Assembly: GCA_013607635.1 (NCBI GenBank) | Contig: VCAY01000008.1 | Coordinates: forward strand, 1-47,237 | DNA length: 47,237 bases | Source: Campylobacterota bacterium | Lineage (GTDB): Bacteria > Campylobacterota > Campylobacteria > Campylobacterales > Sulfurimonadaceae | Reading direction: 5' to 3' | In this document: piece after piece, positions 18,822-28,385 of the stretch | How positions within the stretch are numbered: position 1 is the first letter of the stretch | Layout: every line of letters begins with the position of its first letter | The notes under the pieces: generated by a model | The model's input: only the letters and a program-made list of their open reading frames with translations | Told to the model about the DNA's origin: nothing | The model's database searches: none | Position numbers and translations under genes: made by a program

Positions 18822-19850
18822 TTATTCCCCTTGCATCTGAACAAATTTTTGTGCAATTCGCACAGCATTGGTTGCTGCTCCTACGCGTAGATTATCTGCA
18901 ACGATGAACAGATGAAGCATATTGTTTGCAAAAAGATCCTCTCTGATTCTTCCAACATAAGTTTCGTTGGTATCGACACAATCTTTTGGCATAGGATAAA
19001 GCTCTTGTGATGGGTCATCAACCACAACGATGTTTGGTGCTTTGCTTAGGATCTCTTTTGCCTCTTGTGCATTCACTTCTGAGTCAAATGTAAGTGTTAC
19101 AGCCTCAGAGTGTCCACGAAGTACCGGTACACGCACACATGTAGCACTCAGCGCTATCTCTTTGTGCATAATCTTGGTGGTCTCATTGACCATCTTCAGC
19201 TCCTCTTTGGTAAAGCCGTTGTCTTGAAACTTGTCGATTTGTGGGATCACATTGAGTGCAATCTGTTGGTTAAACGCTTTGACTTCAGCCTCATCGAGTT
19301 TAAAAGCAAAAAATGCCTGCATCTGATGAACGAGCTCCTCCATGGCAGACTTTCCGGCTCCGCTTGTTGCTTGATATGTCGCAACATCAACACGCACCAA
19401 ATCAAATACTTCATCAAGAGGTTTGAGCGCTTGTACCATCTGGATTGTTGAGCAGTTAGGGTTAGCGATGATCCCTGTTTTCTCCCACAAAGCGATATCT
19501 TCAGGATTTACTTCTGGCACAACAAGTGGCACATCCGGATCCATTCTAAAGTGTGAAGTGTTATCGATTACTACAGCACCGGATTTGACTGCTGATGGTG
19601 CAAACTCGGCACTGACACCTCCACCTGCACTAAAGATCGCAATCTCTACATCCTCTTCATCAAAAACAGTATGTGTAAGCTCTTTTATAGTCAACTGTTC
19701 ATCATTGTATTCAACCGTTTTTCCTGCACTTCTGCTGCTTGCTAACGGGACAAGTTTTGCCAAAGGGAAATCGATCTCACTTAAAACTCTTAAAACCTCT
19801 TCGCCAACAGCACCGTTAGCACCTACGACTGCTACATTGTATCTCTTCAT
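18822..19850 (-). CDS. asd: Aspartate-semialdehyde dehydrogenase
   Basis: This NADPH enzyme reduces aspartyl-phosphate to the semialdehyde, for lysine/diaminopimelate, threonine and methionine. It has the Rossmann start VAVVGANGAVGEEVLRVL, the active-site Cys in IANPNCSTIQMVQAL, and the His in RVPVLRGHSE. The ORF track starts at a GTG at 19856. ATG 19850 has AGGAG five bases upstream and gives 342 aa. It lies 8 bases after flgR and directly before yqhA. As I recall, C. jejuni also has asd (Cj1023c) beside flgR (Cj1024c). Confidence 0.97.
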   Translation of the reverse strand: MKRYNVAVVGANGAVGEEVLRVLSEIDFPLAKLVPLASSRSAGKTVEYNDEQLTIKELTHTVFDEEDVEIAIFSAGGGVSAEFAPSAVKSGAVVIDNTSHFRMDPDVPLVVPEVNPEDIALWEKTGIIANPNCSTIQMVQALKPLDEVFDLVRVDVATYQATSGAGKSAMEELVHQMQAFFAFKLDEAEVKAFNQQIALNVIPQIDKFQDNGFTKEELKMVNETTKIMHKEIALSATCVRVPVLRGHSEAVTLTFDSEVNAQEAKEILSKAPNIVVVDDPSQELYPMPKDCVDTNETYVGRIREDLFANNMLHLFIVADNLRVGAATNAVRIAQKFVQMQGE

Positions 19851-19858
19851 TTTCACTC

Positions 19859-21001
19859 CTATTTTCTCGACTCTAAAAAAAGTTCCTCTTTTAGAATTTT
19901 ACTATCTTCACTCAGTATTACCGAGCGTTCAACAACTGAGATAAGCTCGCGAATATTTCCCGGCCAGTTGTAAGACAAAAGCTCCTCTTTTGCCTCTTGT
20001 GAGAAAGTTTTGTTCTCAAAACCATACTTTTTACAGTTTTGCTTACACACCGCTTCAGCGATGGAGAGTATCTCATCTTTGCGCTCCCTTAATGGCGGGA
20101 TATGCAAAGGGATGGTGTTGAGTCTATAATAAAGATCCTCTCTAAATTCACCGTTTTTGATCTTTGCTCCAAGGTTGGCATTGGTTGCTGCTACGATGCG
20201 TACATCGATCTTAATCGACTTGGATGAGCCGAGTCTGCGTACCTCTTTTTCCTGTAGGGCACGCAACAGTTTGGCTTGAACACCGTAAGGCATCTCCCCA
20301 ATCTCATCTAAAAAAAGCGTTCCGCCGTTTGCAAGCTCAAACTGACCCGCTTTGGCTTCAGTCGCATCGGTAAAAGCCCCTTTTTCAAAACCAAAGAGCT
20401 CACTCTCGATCAGGTTGTCGGGAATTGCTGCCATGTTGATAGCGACAAAAGGTTTTTTTGCACGGGGGGAGTTTTTGTGGATATAAGAGGCAAACACCTC
20501 CTTACCGACACCACTCTCACCCAGTAGTAGCATATTTGCATCTGTTTTGCACGCTTTATCTGCGAGGGATAGTACTTTTTTTAGCGCTTCGGAGCTTCCA
20601 AGAAAACCACTCTTGGAGCTTTTTATTTTTTTGCGGACACTTTTTTTAACTTTTTGAACTTTAGCTTCTCGCTGAATTGCCGCGACAAGAGTATCGATCT
20701 CAAAAGGTTTAAGCAAAAAATCTTTGACACCGAGTTGGATCGACTCAATTGCGCGTGAAAGGGTAGCATTGCCGGTCATGATGATCACTTCATATTTGCC
20801 ATCTAACTCTTTGACAAACTCAATCCCATCCATACCGGGCATATTGATATCTGTAATAACAAGCTCAAAACTATCATCAAGGCTTTTTAGAGCATCACGG
20901 GCGTTTTTAAAGGTTTTGATCTCAAACTCTTTATAATCACCCATAGCGATCTCGAGTGATTTACGCATATTGATATCATCTTCAACAATCGCTATTTTCA
21001 T
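19859..21001 (-). CDS. flgR: Sigma-54-dependent response regulator, FlgR-like
   Basis: The receiver domain has Asp51 in VITDINMPGMDG and LKPF. The AAA+ domain follows, with Walker A GESGVGKE, ESELFGFEKGAFTDA and TLFLDEIGEMP. The chain ends at residue 380 just after YNWPGNIRELISVVERSVIL, with no C-terminal Fis-type DNA-binding domain to speak of. The sigma-54 contact loop reads GAFTDA rather than GAFTGA. FlgR drives sigma-54 flagellar genes after phosphorylation by FlgS, and in H. pylori it also lacks a DNA-binding domain. The neighbours flgP/flgQ and asd support the name. The gene ends 8 bases before asd. Confidence 0.88.
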   Translation of the reverse strand: MKIAIVEDDINMRKSLEIAMGDYKEFEIKTFKNARDALKSLDDSFELVITDINMPGMDGIEFVKELDGKYEVIIMTGNATLSRAIESIQLGVKDFLLKPFEIDTLVAAIQREAKVQKVKKSVRKKIKSSKSGFLGSSEALKKVLSLADKACKTDANMLLLGESGVGKEVFASYIHKNSPRAKKPFVAINMAAIPDNLIESELFGFEKGAFTDATEAKAGQFELANGGTLFLDEIGEMPYGVQAKLLRALQEKEVRRLGSSKSIKIDVRIVAATNANLGAKIKNGEFREDLYYRLNTIPLHIPPLRERKDEILSIAEAVCKQNCKKYGFENKTFSQEAKEELLSYNWPGNIRELISVVERSVILSEDSKILKEELFLESRK

Positions 21002-21019
21002 ATAGGCTTCTTTTTCCCT

Positions 21020-21433
21020 CTATTTTATTGGCGCGATTTTAACAAAATTATCATTAAAATCGACTTGAAAACAAGTGGTTTTAAGGGTCATAGTTGTTGT
21101 AGCGTGTTGTTGCATATTGGTTGTGTATGCATCATGTGTGACGTATAAGCCGAGTTTATGCAGATAATTGAGAAACTTTTCACGGTTTATTTTGATGAGA
21201 CTGCGCAAATCAGCGGTATTGTCCCTATCTAAAATCATGCTCGTTTGAGGTGTTCCCTGACACGATTGCATGGCGGGGGATATTTGTAAGTTTTCATTAA
21301 AAAGGGTCGCATCTTTAACGACATATCTGTAAGAGATAAGGTACTCACTTGCATCAAGTGCAAGTGAAGCAAAGAGAAAAACTACCGTGCAAATTGAGCG
21401 TAAGAAAGAACGATCTCCATCTCCACTTCGCAT
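21020..21433 (-). CDS. flgQ: Probable FlgQ, motility-associated envelope protein
   Basis: This is a 137-residue exported protein. After a basic N-terminus there is a signal-like helix (ICTVVFLFASLALDAS), then a Tyr-rich mature part. The sequence alone is not distinctive. The name comes from its place between FlgP-like and FlgR-like genes, as in C. jejuni Cj1024c-Cj1026c, where FlgQ is needed for FlgP stability and the basal disk. The start ATG lies inside flgP (52-base overlap) with AGAGGG close upstream, suggesting translational coupling. Two Cys in the mature region could form a disulfide. Confidence 0.6.
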   Translation of the reverse strand: MRSGDGDRSFLRSICTVVFLFASLALDASEYLISYRYVVKDATLFNENLQISPAMQSCQGTPQTSMILDRDNTADLRSLIKINREKFLNYLHKLGLYVTHDAYTTNMQQHATTTMTLKTTCFQVDFNDNFVKIAPIK

Positions 21434-21843
21434 AATCCCTCTTTGAAGTTAGTTTCAACAATGTTGGCGTTTCTTACCATTGCCTGCACAGATGTTCTTA
21501 TAGTGGAGCGTTTAACCATCATATTTTTGATAAGGTCTTGTCCATCAACACGCACACCTTTGACTTTTTCAGCTATGAGTCTGTAAGCATCTGCAACAGC
21601 GGCACGTTTTGCTAGTGCATAAGCTTGGGCTGGTGAAGTGGTATTCATCGGTGCGACACCCTGACCCACAACACTGATAACCATCTTTTTGTCTTTTTTC
21701 AAAACATCTTCAGCTGCACTACCTTTTGCAGAAGCTGTACTTGAAGTTGTAGTGGCTTTTGGGTGTTGTGGTTTTATTGCATCTTCATCAGCAGCACAAA
21801 TACCGATATTGAACAATGCTAGCAATACTAAAACGTATCTCAT
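21382..21843 (-). CDS. flgP: FlgP-like flagellar basal-disk protein (LPP20 fold)
   Basis: This 153-residue exported protein has a signal peptide (MRYVLVLLALFNIGICA), a low-complexity Ser/Thr/Ala/Lys linker to about residue 50, then an LPP20-type domain (AQAYALAKRAAVADAYRLIAEKVKGVRV). FlgP forms the outer-membrane-associated basal disk that lets the Campylobacter motor reach high torque. The C. jejuni protein is a lipoprotein. Here the Cys at the signal end sits in IGICAADE, a poor lipobox, so signal peptidase I cleavage after ICA is also possible. It follows gyrA by 65 bases, the order known from C. jejuni (gyrA Cj1027c). Confidence 0.78.
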   Translation of the reverse strand: MRYVLVLLALFNIGICAADEDAIKPQHPKATTTSSTASAKGSAAEDVLKKDKKMVISVVGQGVAPMNTTSPAQAYALAKRAAVADAYRLIAEKVKGVRVDGQDLIKNMMVKRSTIRTSVQAMVRNANIVETNFKEGLCEVEMEIVLSYAQFAR

Positions 21844-21908
21844 AGAAAATTCCTTATATAAAGAGAGATAAAGCCTCTCAAGAGTTATTGAAGATGACTA
21901 AGCAAAGA

Positions 21909-24389
21909 TTATTCCAGGTTTAATGCCCCTTTAGCTGTTTGCCCTTCATCCTCCTCTTTTTCCTCTTTAGGACAACGTGAAATGCTCGCTACATCATCCC
22001 CTTTAACGATATATACACCTGAAGTGTTACGGCTTGATTTAGAGATAGTTTGCATATCAACACGGATCATTTTACCCGCTTTTGTCAGTGCCATCATATC
22101 CATAGACTCATCTACGATCAAACAACCCACAATATGTTTACCGGTTTTTGCTGTCATTTTCATCGCGATCACACCACTGCCACCACGGTTGGTTAAGCGA
22201 TACTCTCCAGCATCTGTACGTTTACCGATCCCTTTTTCTGAGACGACAAGGATCTCTTGCTTATCACTTTTGATGATATTCGCATCGACCACTTCATCGC
22301 CTTCGTGTTTGAACTTGATACCGCGAACACCTCGGGTACTTCTACCCTGCTCACGGGTTTTTTCGATCTCAAACTTGATACATTGCGCAAGTTTGGTGAC
22401 GATAAAGAGATATTTGACATCTTGATTGGCGATTTTTGCAGTGATAAGCTCATCCCCATCATCGAGTACAATTGCACGCACACCGTTGCTTCTGATGTTG
22501 CTAAATTCACTAAGGTTCGTCCTTTTTACAACGCCATTTTTAGTGAAAAATACAAGTGATTTCTCTTCGCTAAAGTCGGTTGTCGGGATGATAGACTGGA
22601 TGCGCTCACCTGGCATAAGATTGATGAGGTTTACAACCGCTTTACCTTTAGCCGTTCTGCTACCCTCAGGGATGCGGTAAACTTTGAGCCAGTGCAGTTG
22701 ACCCCGATCTGTTACAAACAGCAGGGTGTCGTGGGTGTTACATGTAAAGAAACTCTCTATAAAGTCATCTTCATACGTTGTAACGGCAGTTTTACCCTTA
22801 CCGCCCCGTTTTTGTTTTTCGTAGTTTGCTAAAGGTACGCGCTTGATATAGCCTCTGTGGGTAATGGTGACAACCATCGGCTCATTTGGTATGAGATCTT
22901 CGATGTCGATATCGTCATAATCATCCTCCACATCTGTTTTACGAGCTGTTTTGTATGTCTCGATCACTTCATCAAACTCATCGGCGATGATGCCGTGTAG
23001 CACCTCTTCGCTTTTGAGGATTGACTCTAAGAACTCAATCTGCTTGATAAGCTCTGCAAGTTCATTTTCAATCTTCTCAATCTCAAGACCTGTAAGTTTT
23101 CCAAGACGCATAGCCACAATGCTTGCCGCTTGGACCTCACTAAAACCAAACTCACTGACAAGGTTCTCTTTAGCTGCCTCTTCTGTTTTTGAAGCGCGAA
23201 TCACGCGGATAACATCATCGATGATATCGATCGCTTTTTTAAGACCCTCTAAGATGTGTGCACGCGCTTTTGCTTTTTCAAGATCAAAGATGGTGCGGCG
23301 GATGATGATTGTTTTGCGGTGGTTGATAAACTGCTTGAGTATCTCTTTAAGACCAAAGATGCGTGGCTCTTGGTTCAGAATAGAGAGCATGATGATACCA
23401 AAAGTTGTCTGCATCGCGGTGTGTTTAAATAGATTATTAAGCACGATCTCATTCATCGCATCTTTTTTCAGCTCAATCACGATGCGCATACCGTCACGGT
23501 CAGACTCATCTCGAATCTCTGAGATCCCCTCGATCACCTTGTCTTTAACGAGGGAAGCGACACTTTCGATAAGACGTGCTTTGTTGACTTGGTAAGGGAG
23601 CTCATCGATGATGATCATCTCTTTTTTCCCTTTTTGTTCTATGTGTGTTTTTGCACGGATACGGATACGCCCACGACCACTCTCGTAAGCTTCAACGATC
23701 CCTTTTTTACCGTAGATAATAGCACCTGTTGGAAAGTCAGGTGCTGGGATATGTTCCATAAGTTCACTGGTAGTAATCTCAGGATTTTGCAAAAGTGCCT
23801 TAAGCCCTTGCATCACTTCGACAGGGTTGTGTGGTGGGATGTTGGTTGCCATACCCACAGCAATACCGCTTGAACCGTTGATAAGCAAGTTTGGTACGCG
23901 CGTTGGAAGAACATCTGGCTCTTTTGTGGTAGCGTCGTAGTTGTCGATCATATTGACCGTATTTTTCTCAAGATCTTTAAGCAACTCTCCCGCATACTTT
24001 GTCATACGCGCTTCTGTATAACGCATCGCCGCAGCAGAGTCACCGTCGATCGATCCGAAGTTTCCTTGACCATCTACGAGCTCCATTCTCATAGAGAAGT
24101 CCTGCGCCATACGCACAAGAGCGTCATAAACAGCTGTATCACCATGTGGGTGGTACTGACCTATCACGTCCCCGACGATACGCGCAGATTTTTTGAACTT
24201 TGAACCTGCTGAGAGACTTAGTTTGTCCATCGCATAAAGGATTCTTCTATGAACCGGTTTGAGTCCATCACGCACATCCGGTAAAGCACGACCAACAATA
24301 ACGCTCATCGAATAATCAAGATAGCTGTTTTGTAAGCTCTTTTCTATATTAATAGATTGAACATTTTCATTATTTGGCAAATCACTCAT
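21909..24389 (-). CDS. gyrA: DNA gyrase subunit A
   Basis: This 826-residue breakage-reunion subunit has the winged-helix region with [19 protein letters not shown] and the catalytic Tyr in [14 protein letters not shown]. The tower and coiled coil follow, then the C-terminal beta-pinwheel with the GyrA-box-like QKRGGKGK. With GyrB it introduces negative supercoils. The residue matching E. coli Ser83 is Thr, the normal wild-type state in Campylobacter, so it should not be read as a resistance mutation. The Asp/Glu-rich tail ([11 protein letters not shown]) is ordinary. It is first in the run gyrA-flgP-flgQ-flgR-asd and divergent from amtB. Confidence 0.98.
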   Translation of the reverse strand: MSDLPNNENVQSINIEKSLQNSYLDYSMSVIVGRALPDVRDGLKPVHRRILYAMDKLSLSAGSKFKKSARIVGDVIGQYHPHGDTAVYDALVRMAQDFSMRMELVDGQGNFGSIDGDSAAAMRYTEARMTKYAGELLKDLEKNTVNMIDNYDATTKEPDVLPTRVPNLLINGSSGIAVGMATNIPPHNPVEVMQGLKALLQNPEITTSELMEHIPAPDFPTGAIIYGKKGIVEAYESGRGRIRIRAKTHIEQKGKKEMIIIDELPYQVNKARLIESVASLVKDKVIEGISEIRDESDRDGMRIVIELKKDAMNEIVLNNLFKHTAMQTTFGIIMLSILNQEPRIFGLKEILKQFINHRKTIIIRRTIFDLEKAKARAHILEGLKKAIDIIDDVIRVIRASKTEEAAKENLVSEFGFSEVQAASIVAMRLGKLTGLEIEKIENELAELIKQIEFLESILKSEEVLHGIIADEFDEVIETYKTARKTDVEDDYDDIDIEDLIPNEPMVVTITHRGYIKRVPLANYEKQKRGGKGKTAVTTYEDDFIESFFTCNTHDTLLFVTDRGQLHWLKVYRIPEGSRTAKGKAVVNLINLMPGERIQSIIPTTDFSEEKSLVFFTKNGVVKRTNLSEFSNIRSNGVRAIVLDDGDELITAKIANQDVKYLFIVTKLAQCIKFEIEKTREQGRSTRGVRGIKFKHEGDEVVDANIIKSDKQEILVVSEKGIGKRTDAGEYRLTNRGGSGVIAMKMTAKTGKHIVGCLIVDESMDMMALTKAGKMIRVDMQTISKSSRNTSGVYIVKGDDVASISRCPKEEKEEDEGQTAKGALNLE

Positions 24390-24502
24390 TCACACATCCC
24401 AAGAGATAAAATTTTGATATATGTTACCCTAATAACTCTTAAGATTATGTTTAAATTTAGAGAAATTAAAGAGAATTTGTAAAAGGGGATAAAAAATGGC
24501 AA

Positions 24503-24521
24503 TTGATTAAAAATTAATCAA
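24503..24521. promoter_or_regulatory. Palindromic operator upstream of the first amtB
   Basis: TTGATTAA-AAA-TTAATCAA is a perfect inverted repeat with 8-bp arms. Its centre (24512) is 40 bases before the first base of the TATAAT box. The 17-bp core recurs at the same distance before the second amtB. A further half-site TTAATCA lies at 24587-24593. It probably binds a dimeric regulator, and its position near -52 with no -35 suggests activation. Confidence 0.75.
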
Positions 24522-24551
24522 TAAAATGTAGAATCAATTATTTATTTATTT

Positions 24552-24557
24552 TATAAT
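24552..24557 (+). promoter_or_regulatory. -10 box (TATAAT) of the first amtB
   Basis: A consensus TATAAT lies 51 bases before the amtB start codon, preceded by T-rich DNA and no -35. The start of transcription would fall in the first copy of the 17-bp tandem repeat. Confidence 0.65.
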
Positions 24558-24588
24558 TGTGTCCGAAGATTAATTGTGTCCGAAGATT
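24555..24588 (+). repeat. Perfect 17-bp tandem duplication in the amtB leader
   Basis: AATTGTGTCCGAAGATT is present twice, head to tail, directly after the -10 box. The second copy runs into TTAATCA, matching a half of the upstream palindrome. The duplication lengthens the 5' leader by 17 bases and may be a recent slippage event. Confidence 0.85.
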
Positions 24589-24607
24589 AATCAAAAAAAG
24601 GATAAAC

Positions 24608-25906
24608 ATGAAGAAATGGTTACTTGCGATGCTACTCGCTTTACCAACTTTGGCTTTGGCTGAAGATAAACTAGATACAGGTGATACGGCATGGATGATG
24701 GTCTCTGCCGCATTAGTATTACTTATGACGCCTGCCGGTCTTGCACTTTTTTATGCAGGTATGACAAGAACGAAAAATGTTCTTAACACTTATGCGATGG
24801 TTTTAGGGGCATTTGTTGTTGCTTTTGTAGCGTGGATCGCTGCAGGTTATTCTATGGCGTTTGGTGATGGTGGAAGCCTTCAAAGTTTTATGGGTGGATT
24901 TGGTAACGCTTTTTTAAGTGGTATCAACTGGAATGATTTAAGTGGTACTTATCCAACTTATGTATTTGTGGTTTTCCAAGGTACTTTTGCTGCTATTACT
25001 GTAGCGATCGCTTCTGGTTCTGTGATTGAGCGTATCAAATTCTCAACTTGGTTGGTGTTTGTGTTTATCTGGACGATTGTGGTTTACGGACCAATCACAC
25101 ACATGGTATGGGGTGGCGATGGTGCGCTACTTTTTGATGCTGGTGCTTTAGATTTTGCCGGTGGTACTGTTGTACACATGAATGGTGGTCTTGCTGGTTT
25201 AGTTCTTGCTTACCTTGTTGGTAAAAGAGATGGTTATCCAAAAACTGCAATGAAACCGATGTCGGTTATGCTTACAGCTCTTGGTGCAGCACTTTTATGG
25301 TTTGGATGGTATGGATTTAACGGTGGTTCTGCATTTGGTGCAAACGAGATCGCTGGTTTAGCTTACCTTACAACTACTTTAGCAACTGCAGTAGCTGCTT
25401 TGGTATGGGTTCTTTTAGAGTATGCTGTGTTTAAAAAGCCGACACTTCTTGGTGCTGCTTCAGGTGTTGTAGCGGGTCTTGTTGCGATCACTCCAGCTGC
25501 TGGTTTTGTTGATGTAACGGGTGCAATGATTGTTGGTGGTGTTGGTTCTGTTGTAGGATTTTTTGGTGTTGCAGTTCTTAAAAAGAAACTTGGTTATGAT
25601 GACTCTTTGGATGCGTTTGGTATCCACTTCCTAGCTGGTCTTTGGGGTGCGCTAGCAACTGGTGTTTTAGCACTCAACGATCAAGATCTTCTTTGGGATG
25701 GACCACTGAAAGCTGCAGGTGACAGAATGGGGCAGTTCTTGGTACAACTTGAGTCTGTTGCAGTAGTTGGTGTCTTTACACTTGTTGGAACTGTTATCGT
25801 TTACTATATTGCAGCTGCACTTACTGGCGGTGGTAGAGTTGATGAAGAGACTGAGCAAATGGGTCTTGATGAAGCAGTACATGGTGAAAGAGTACTGAAC
25901 CTCTAA
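24608..25906 (+). CDS. amtB: Ammonium transporter AmtB (first copy)
   Basis: A signal peptide (KKWLLAMLLALPTLALAE) is followed by the 11-helix Amt fold. Pore histidines are in AGGTVVHMNGGLAGL and FGIHFLAGLWGA, and the family segment FYAGMTRTKNVLNT is near the start. It conducts ammonia/ammonium into the cell, and PII normally plugs it when nitrogen is ample. The ORF track start at 24557 is inside the promoter. ATG 24608 with AAAAAGG upstream gives 432 aa. A PII gene follows after 66 bases with its own -10, the standard amtB/PII pairing in reversed order. The shared palindrome upstream suggests co-regulation with the second amtB. Confidence 0.96.
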   Translation: MKKWLLAMLLALPTLALAEDKLDTGDTAWMMVSAALVLLMTPAGLALFYAGMTRTKNVLNTYAMVLGAFVVAFVAWIAAGYSMAFGDGGSLQSFMGGFGNAFLSGINWNDLSGTYPTYVFVVFQGTFAAITVAIASGSVIERIKFSTWLVFVFIWTIVVYGPITHMVWGGDGALLFDAGALDFAGGTVVHMNGGLAGLVLAYLVGKRDGYPKTAMKPMSVMLTALGAALLWFGWYGFNGGSAFGANEIAGLAYLTTTLATAVAALVWVLLEYAVFKKPTLLGAASGVVAGLVAITPAAGFVDVTGAMIVGGVGSVVGFFGVAVLKKKLGYDDSLDAFGIHFLAGLWGALATGVLALNDQDLLWDGPLKAAGDRMGQFLVQLESVAVVGVFTLVGTVIVYYIAAALTGGGRVDEETEQMGLDEAVHGERVLNL

Positions 25907-25936
25907 GCAGGTGTTGCTAAAAACTATAAAAATGGT

Positions 25937-25942
25937 TACAAT
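25937..25942 (+). promoter_or_regulatory. Candidate -10 (TACAAT) of the PII gene
   Basis: TACAAT lies 31 bases before the PII start in an AT-rich gap, with GGAG as ribosome site. It would allow PII expression independent of the upstream amtB. No copy of the amt palindrome is present here. Confidence 0.45.
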
Positions 25943-25969
25943 TTTAAAATTAAAAATACGGAGTATTGA

Positions 25970-26311
<342 letters not shown>

Positions 26312-26331
26312 AGGCTTGTTCCTTTCAAAAC

Positions 26332-26353
26332 TTACACAGCACTTGCTGTGTAA
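26332..26353 (+). terminator. Hairpin after the PII gene
   Basis: TTACACAGC-ACTT-GCTGTGTAA is a perfect 9-bp stem with a 4-base loop, 20 bases after the PII stop. The following ATTCTCTTTG is only moderately T-rich. It separates the PII unit from the second amtB promoter. Confidence 0.6.
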
Positions 26354-26363
26354 ATTCTCTTTG

Positions 26364-26380
26364 TGATTAAAAATTAATCA
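26364..26380. promoter_or_regulatory. Palindromic operator upstream of the second amtB
   Basis: TGATTAA-AAA-TTAATCA is the same 17 bases found before the first amtB. Its centre (26372) is again exactly 40 bases before the first base of the -10 box. Confidence 0.75.
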
Positions 26381-26411
26381 GTTTGCTTTCTGCAAATCTC
26401 TTTTTTTTCGA

Positions 26412-26417
26412 TACAAT
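26412..26417 (+). promoter_or_regulatory. -10 box (TACAAT) of the second amtB
   Basis: TACAAT lies 31 bases before the second amtB start, behind a run of eight T. No -35 is visible. Confidence 0.6.
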
Positions 26418-26447
26418 GCACATTTTTACTTCAGAAAAAAGGGAAAA

Positions 26448-27626
26448 ATGATGTCAGAAGCTGATTTTTCATACATAATAGACACCTTCTTCGCGCTATT
26501 TTCAATGGTGCTAATTATCTTCATGGTGCCTGGTTTTGCGATGCTTGAAGCGGGGCTGGTTCGTACAAAAAACGTCTCTTCGGTACTTACCGTCAACACA
26601 ATGATCTATGCAGTTGCATCGATGATGTTTTTGCTTGTTGGTTATACGATCGCTTTTGGATCGTGGGAGAACACTTCAATGAGTATCTGGGCGGCATTTT
26701 TGTTCCAGATGGCATTTGTGGGTAAAACCGTCAATATTATGAGTGGTGGTGTGAGTGAAAGGGTGAAGATTATCCCTTTGATGATCTTTACCGTTTTTAT
26801 GGGCGGTATTATCTATCCGCTTGTTGTCAATGTTAGCTGGGGGGCTGATATGCTTGCTGGAACGCTACTTGATATCGATATGTACGATCTTGCAGGCTCA
26901 ACAGTTATCCACTCAACCGGTGGTTGGGCACTTTTAGCTGCGATTTTGATTATGGGACCTCGTAAGGGAAGATACCAAGATGGCAAGATCAAGGTTGTGC
27001 CTGCATCAAATATTCCACTCGTTGTTCTTGGTGCTATGTTGCTTTGGATCGGATGGTTTGGTTTTAACGGTGGAAGTGTTGGGAGTATCTCTTCTAAAGA
27101 GAACGCCGATGCAGTTGCACTGACAATTATGAATACTAATACGGCAGGACTTGCAGGGGCGATTATCGCAGCGATCATTATGTATTTTAGATACAAACTT
27201 CTTGATATTACCATGATCTTAAACGGTGCTCTTGGTGGGCTTGTAGCCATAACAGCAGGACCTGATATGTACGATATCTATACGCCGATCTTAATCGGTG
27301 CTATTGGTGGTGCACTTGTAGTGTTTGCAGTTCCGATGTTTGACAGACTCAAACTTGATGATCCTGTCGGTGCGCTTTCTGTTCACTTGGTTAACGGGAT
27401 CTGGGGGACACTCGCTGTTGGTATTTTTGCCAAAGATGTATCGTTTATGGCACAGCTTAAGGGTGTGCTTTTGGTTGCTGTTTTTGCTTTTGTGGTTTCT
27501 TACATTGTTCTATTTATCATCAATAAGATCACACCATTTAGAGCAAGTGATGAAGTGCAGGTTGAGGGTCTTGATGTCAATGAAGTTGGTGTTGAGGCAT
27601 ATCCCGAATTTAAACGCGCCATCTAG
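26448..27626 (+). CDS. amtB: Ammonium transporter AmtB (second copy)
   Basis: This is a 392-residue Amt protein with no cleavable signal peptide, opening with VPGFAMLEAGLVRTKNVSSV. Pore histidines are in AGSTVIHSTGGWALL and LSVHLVNGIWGTLAVG. It is clearly diverged from the first copy rather than a recent duplicate: different N-terminus, shorter loops, and an acidic C-terminal tail (DEVQVEGLDVNEVGVEAYPE). Two transporters may differ in affinity or PII control. Translation starts at ATG 26448 or 26451 after AAGGGAAAA. The same operator and spacing as the first copy indicate a common regulator. Confidence 0.95.
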   Translation: MMSEADFSYIIDTFFALFSMVLIIFMVPGFAMLEAGLVRTKNVSSVLTVNTMIYAVASMMFLLVGYTIAFGSWENTSMSIWAAFLFQMAFVGKTVNIMSGGVSERVKIIPLMIFTVFMGGIIYPLVVNVSWGADMLAGTLLDIDMYDLAGSTVIHSTGGWALLAAILIMGPRKGRYQDGKIKVVPASNIPLVVLGAMLLWIGWFGFNGGSVGSISSKENADAVALTIMNTNTAGLAGAIIAAIIMYFRYKLLDITMILNGALGGLVAITAGPDMYDIYTPILIGAIGGALVVFAVPMFDRLKLDDPVGALSVHLVNGIWGTLAVGIFAKDVSFMAQLKGVLLVAVFAFVVSYIVLFIINKITPFRASDEVQVEGLDVNEVGVEAYPEFKRAI

Positions 27627-27667
27627 TTTTTAACATTTATGTAACAGAGTTTAGGTAATATTTCTTT

Positions 27668-28354
27668 ATGAATAAACACCTGAGCTCTTTTTTTCTTTCT
27701 GTTGTTATACATGTAACGCTTCTTGCAGGTATCTATGTTGCCTATAAAACTATCTCTCAATCACTCTCTCAAAAAGAGCATCCTTGTCAGTGTTGTTCTA
27801 CAACTATTTATTTAAGTGCTATTCAAACAGAAAAAAAGGTTGTACCGGCACAACCTAAGCAAATTGTAAAATCCAAGCCTAAGCCTAAAGTAAAAGTGAC
27901 AAAGCAAAAGAAGAAAATGAAGAGGGAAAAGATAGCGCCTCAAAAAGTGCAGCAACCAAAAAGGGTGATGCAAGATAATAATATAACCAAACCCATAAAC
28001 TTAACAAAAAATACGATACAACAGAAGGGTTGCGATAAGAAAGTGATTGCACCACCGGTAAAAAAACAAGATTCAAAAGATTATCTTTCATTACATGTGC
28101 GACATATTGTAACACTCTTAAAGGAGAACCTTTACTACCCAAGGCGTGCAAGAAAAAGGGGGATAGAGGGTGTTGTACAGGTAAGATTTACACTTAACAA
28201 AGATGCCACAATATCAAATGTAAAAGTACTACAGAGTGATTTTGATATCCTTGCAAATGCTGCACTTAAAACTATTAAGGAACTCGATGGAGTATTACCA
28301 AAACCTGATGAGGTATTGACTTTAACGATCCCTATTAAGTACTCACTCAATTAA
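27668..28354 (+). CDS. tonB: TonB-like energy transducer
   Basis: This 228-residue protein has one N-terminal membrane helix (LSVVIHVTLLAGIYVAY). A long Lys/Pro/Gln periplasmic linker follows (KPKPKVKVTKQKKKMKREK). The C-terminal TonB domain is YYPRRARKRGIEGVVQVRF. It would couple inner-membrane proton force to outer-membrane receptors for iron or cobalamin. The partners ExbB/ExbD and any receptor are not in the window, so its receptor is unknown. It begins 41 bases after the second amtB and may be transcribed with it. Two Cys pairs (HPCQCCSTT) follow the helix, which is less common. Confidence 0.88.
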   Translation: MNKHLSSFFLSVVIHVTLLAGIYVAYKTISQSLSQKEHPCQCCSTTIYLSAIQTEKKVVPAQPKQIVKSKPKPKVKVTKQKKKMKREKIAPQKVQQPKRVMQDNNITKPINLTKNTIQQKGCDKKVIAPPVKKQDSKDYLSLHVRHIVTLLKENLYYPRRARKRGIEGVVQVRFTLNKDATISNVKVLQSDFDILANAALKTIKELDGVLPKPDEVLTLTIPIKYSLN

Positions 28355-28385
28355 TCACGCTACGGTAACAATGTTCAGTGGATAT

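Noticed and set aside
22951-23595. 214-aa ORF on the plus strand inside gyrA
   Set aside because: It is antisense to a highly conserved part of gyrA, has a Ser/Ile-rich shadow composition and no family motif.
24389-24395. gyrA Thr in the quinolone region as a resistance mutation
   Set aside because: Thr at the position of E. coli Ser83 is the wild-type state in Campylobacter relatives.
24503-24521. FNR/CRP box reading of the amt palindrome
   Set aside because: FNR-type sites have TTGAT-N4-ATCAA; the gap here is 9 bases, and the second copy lacks the outer T/A pair.
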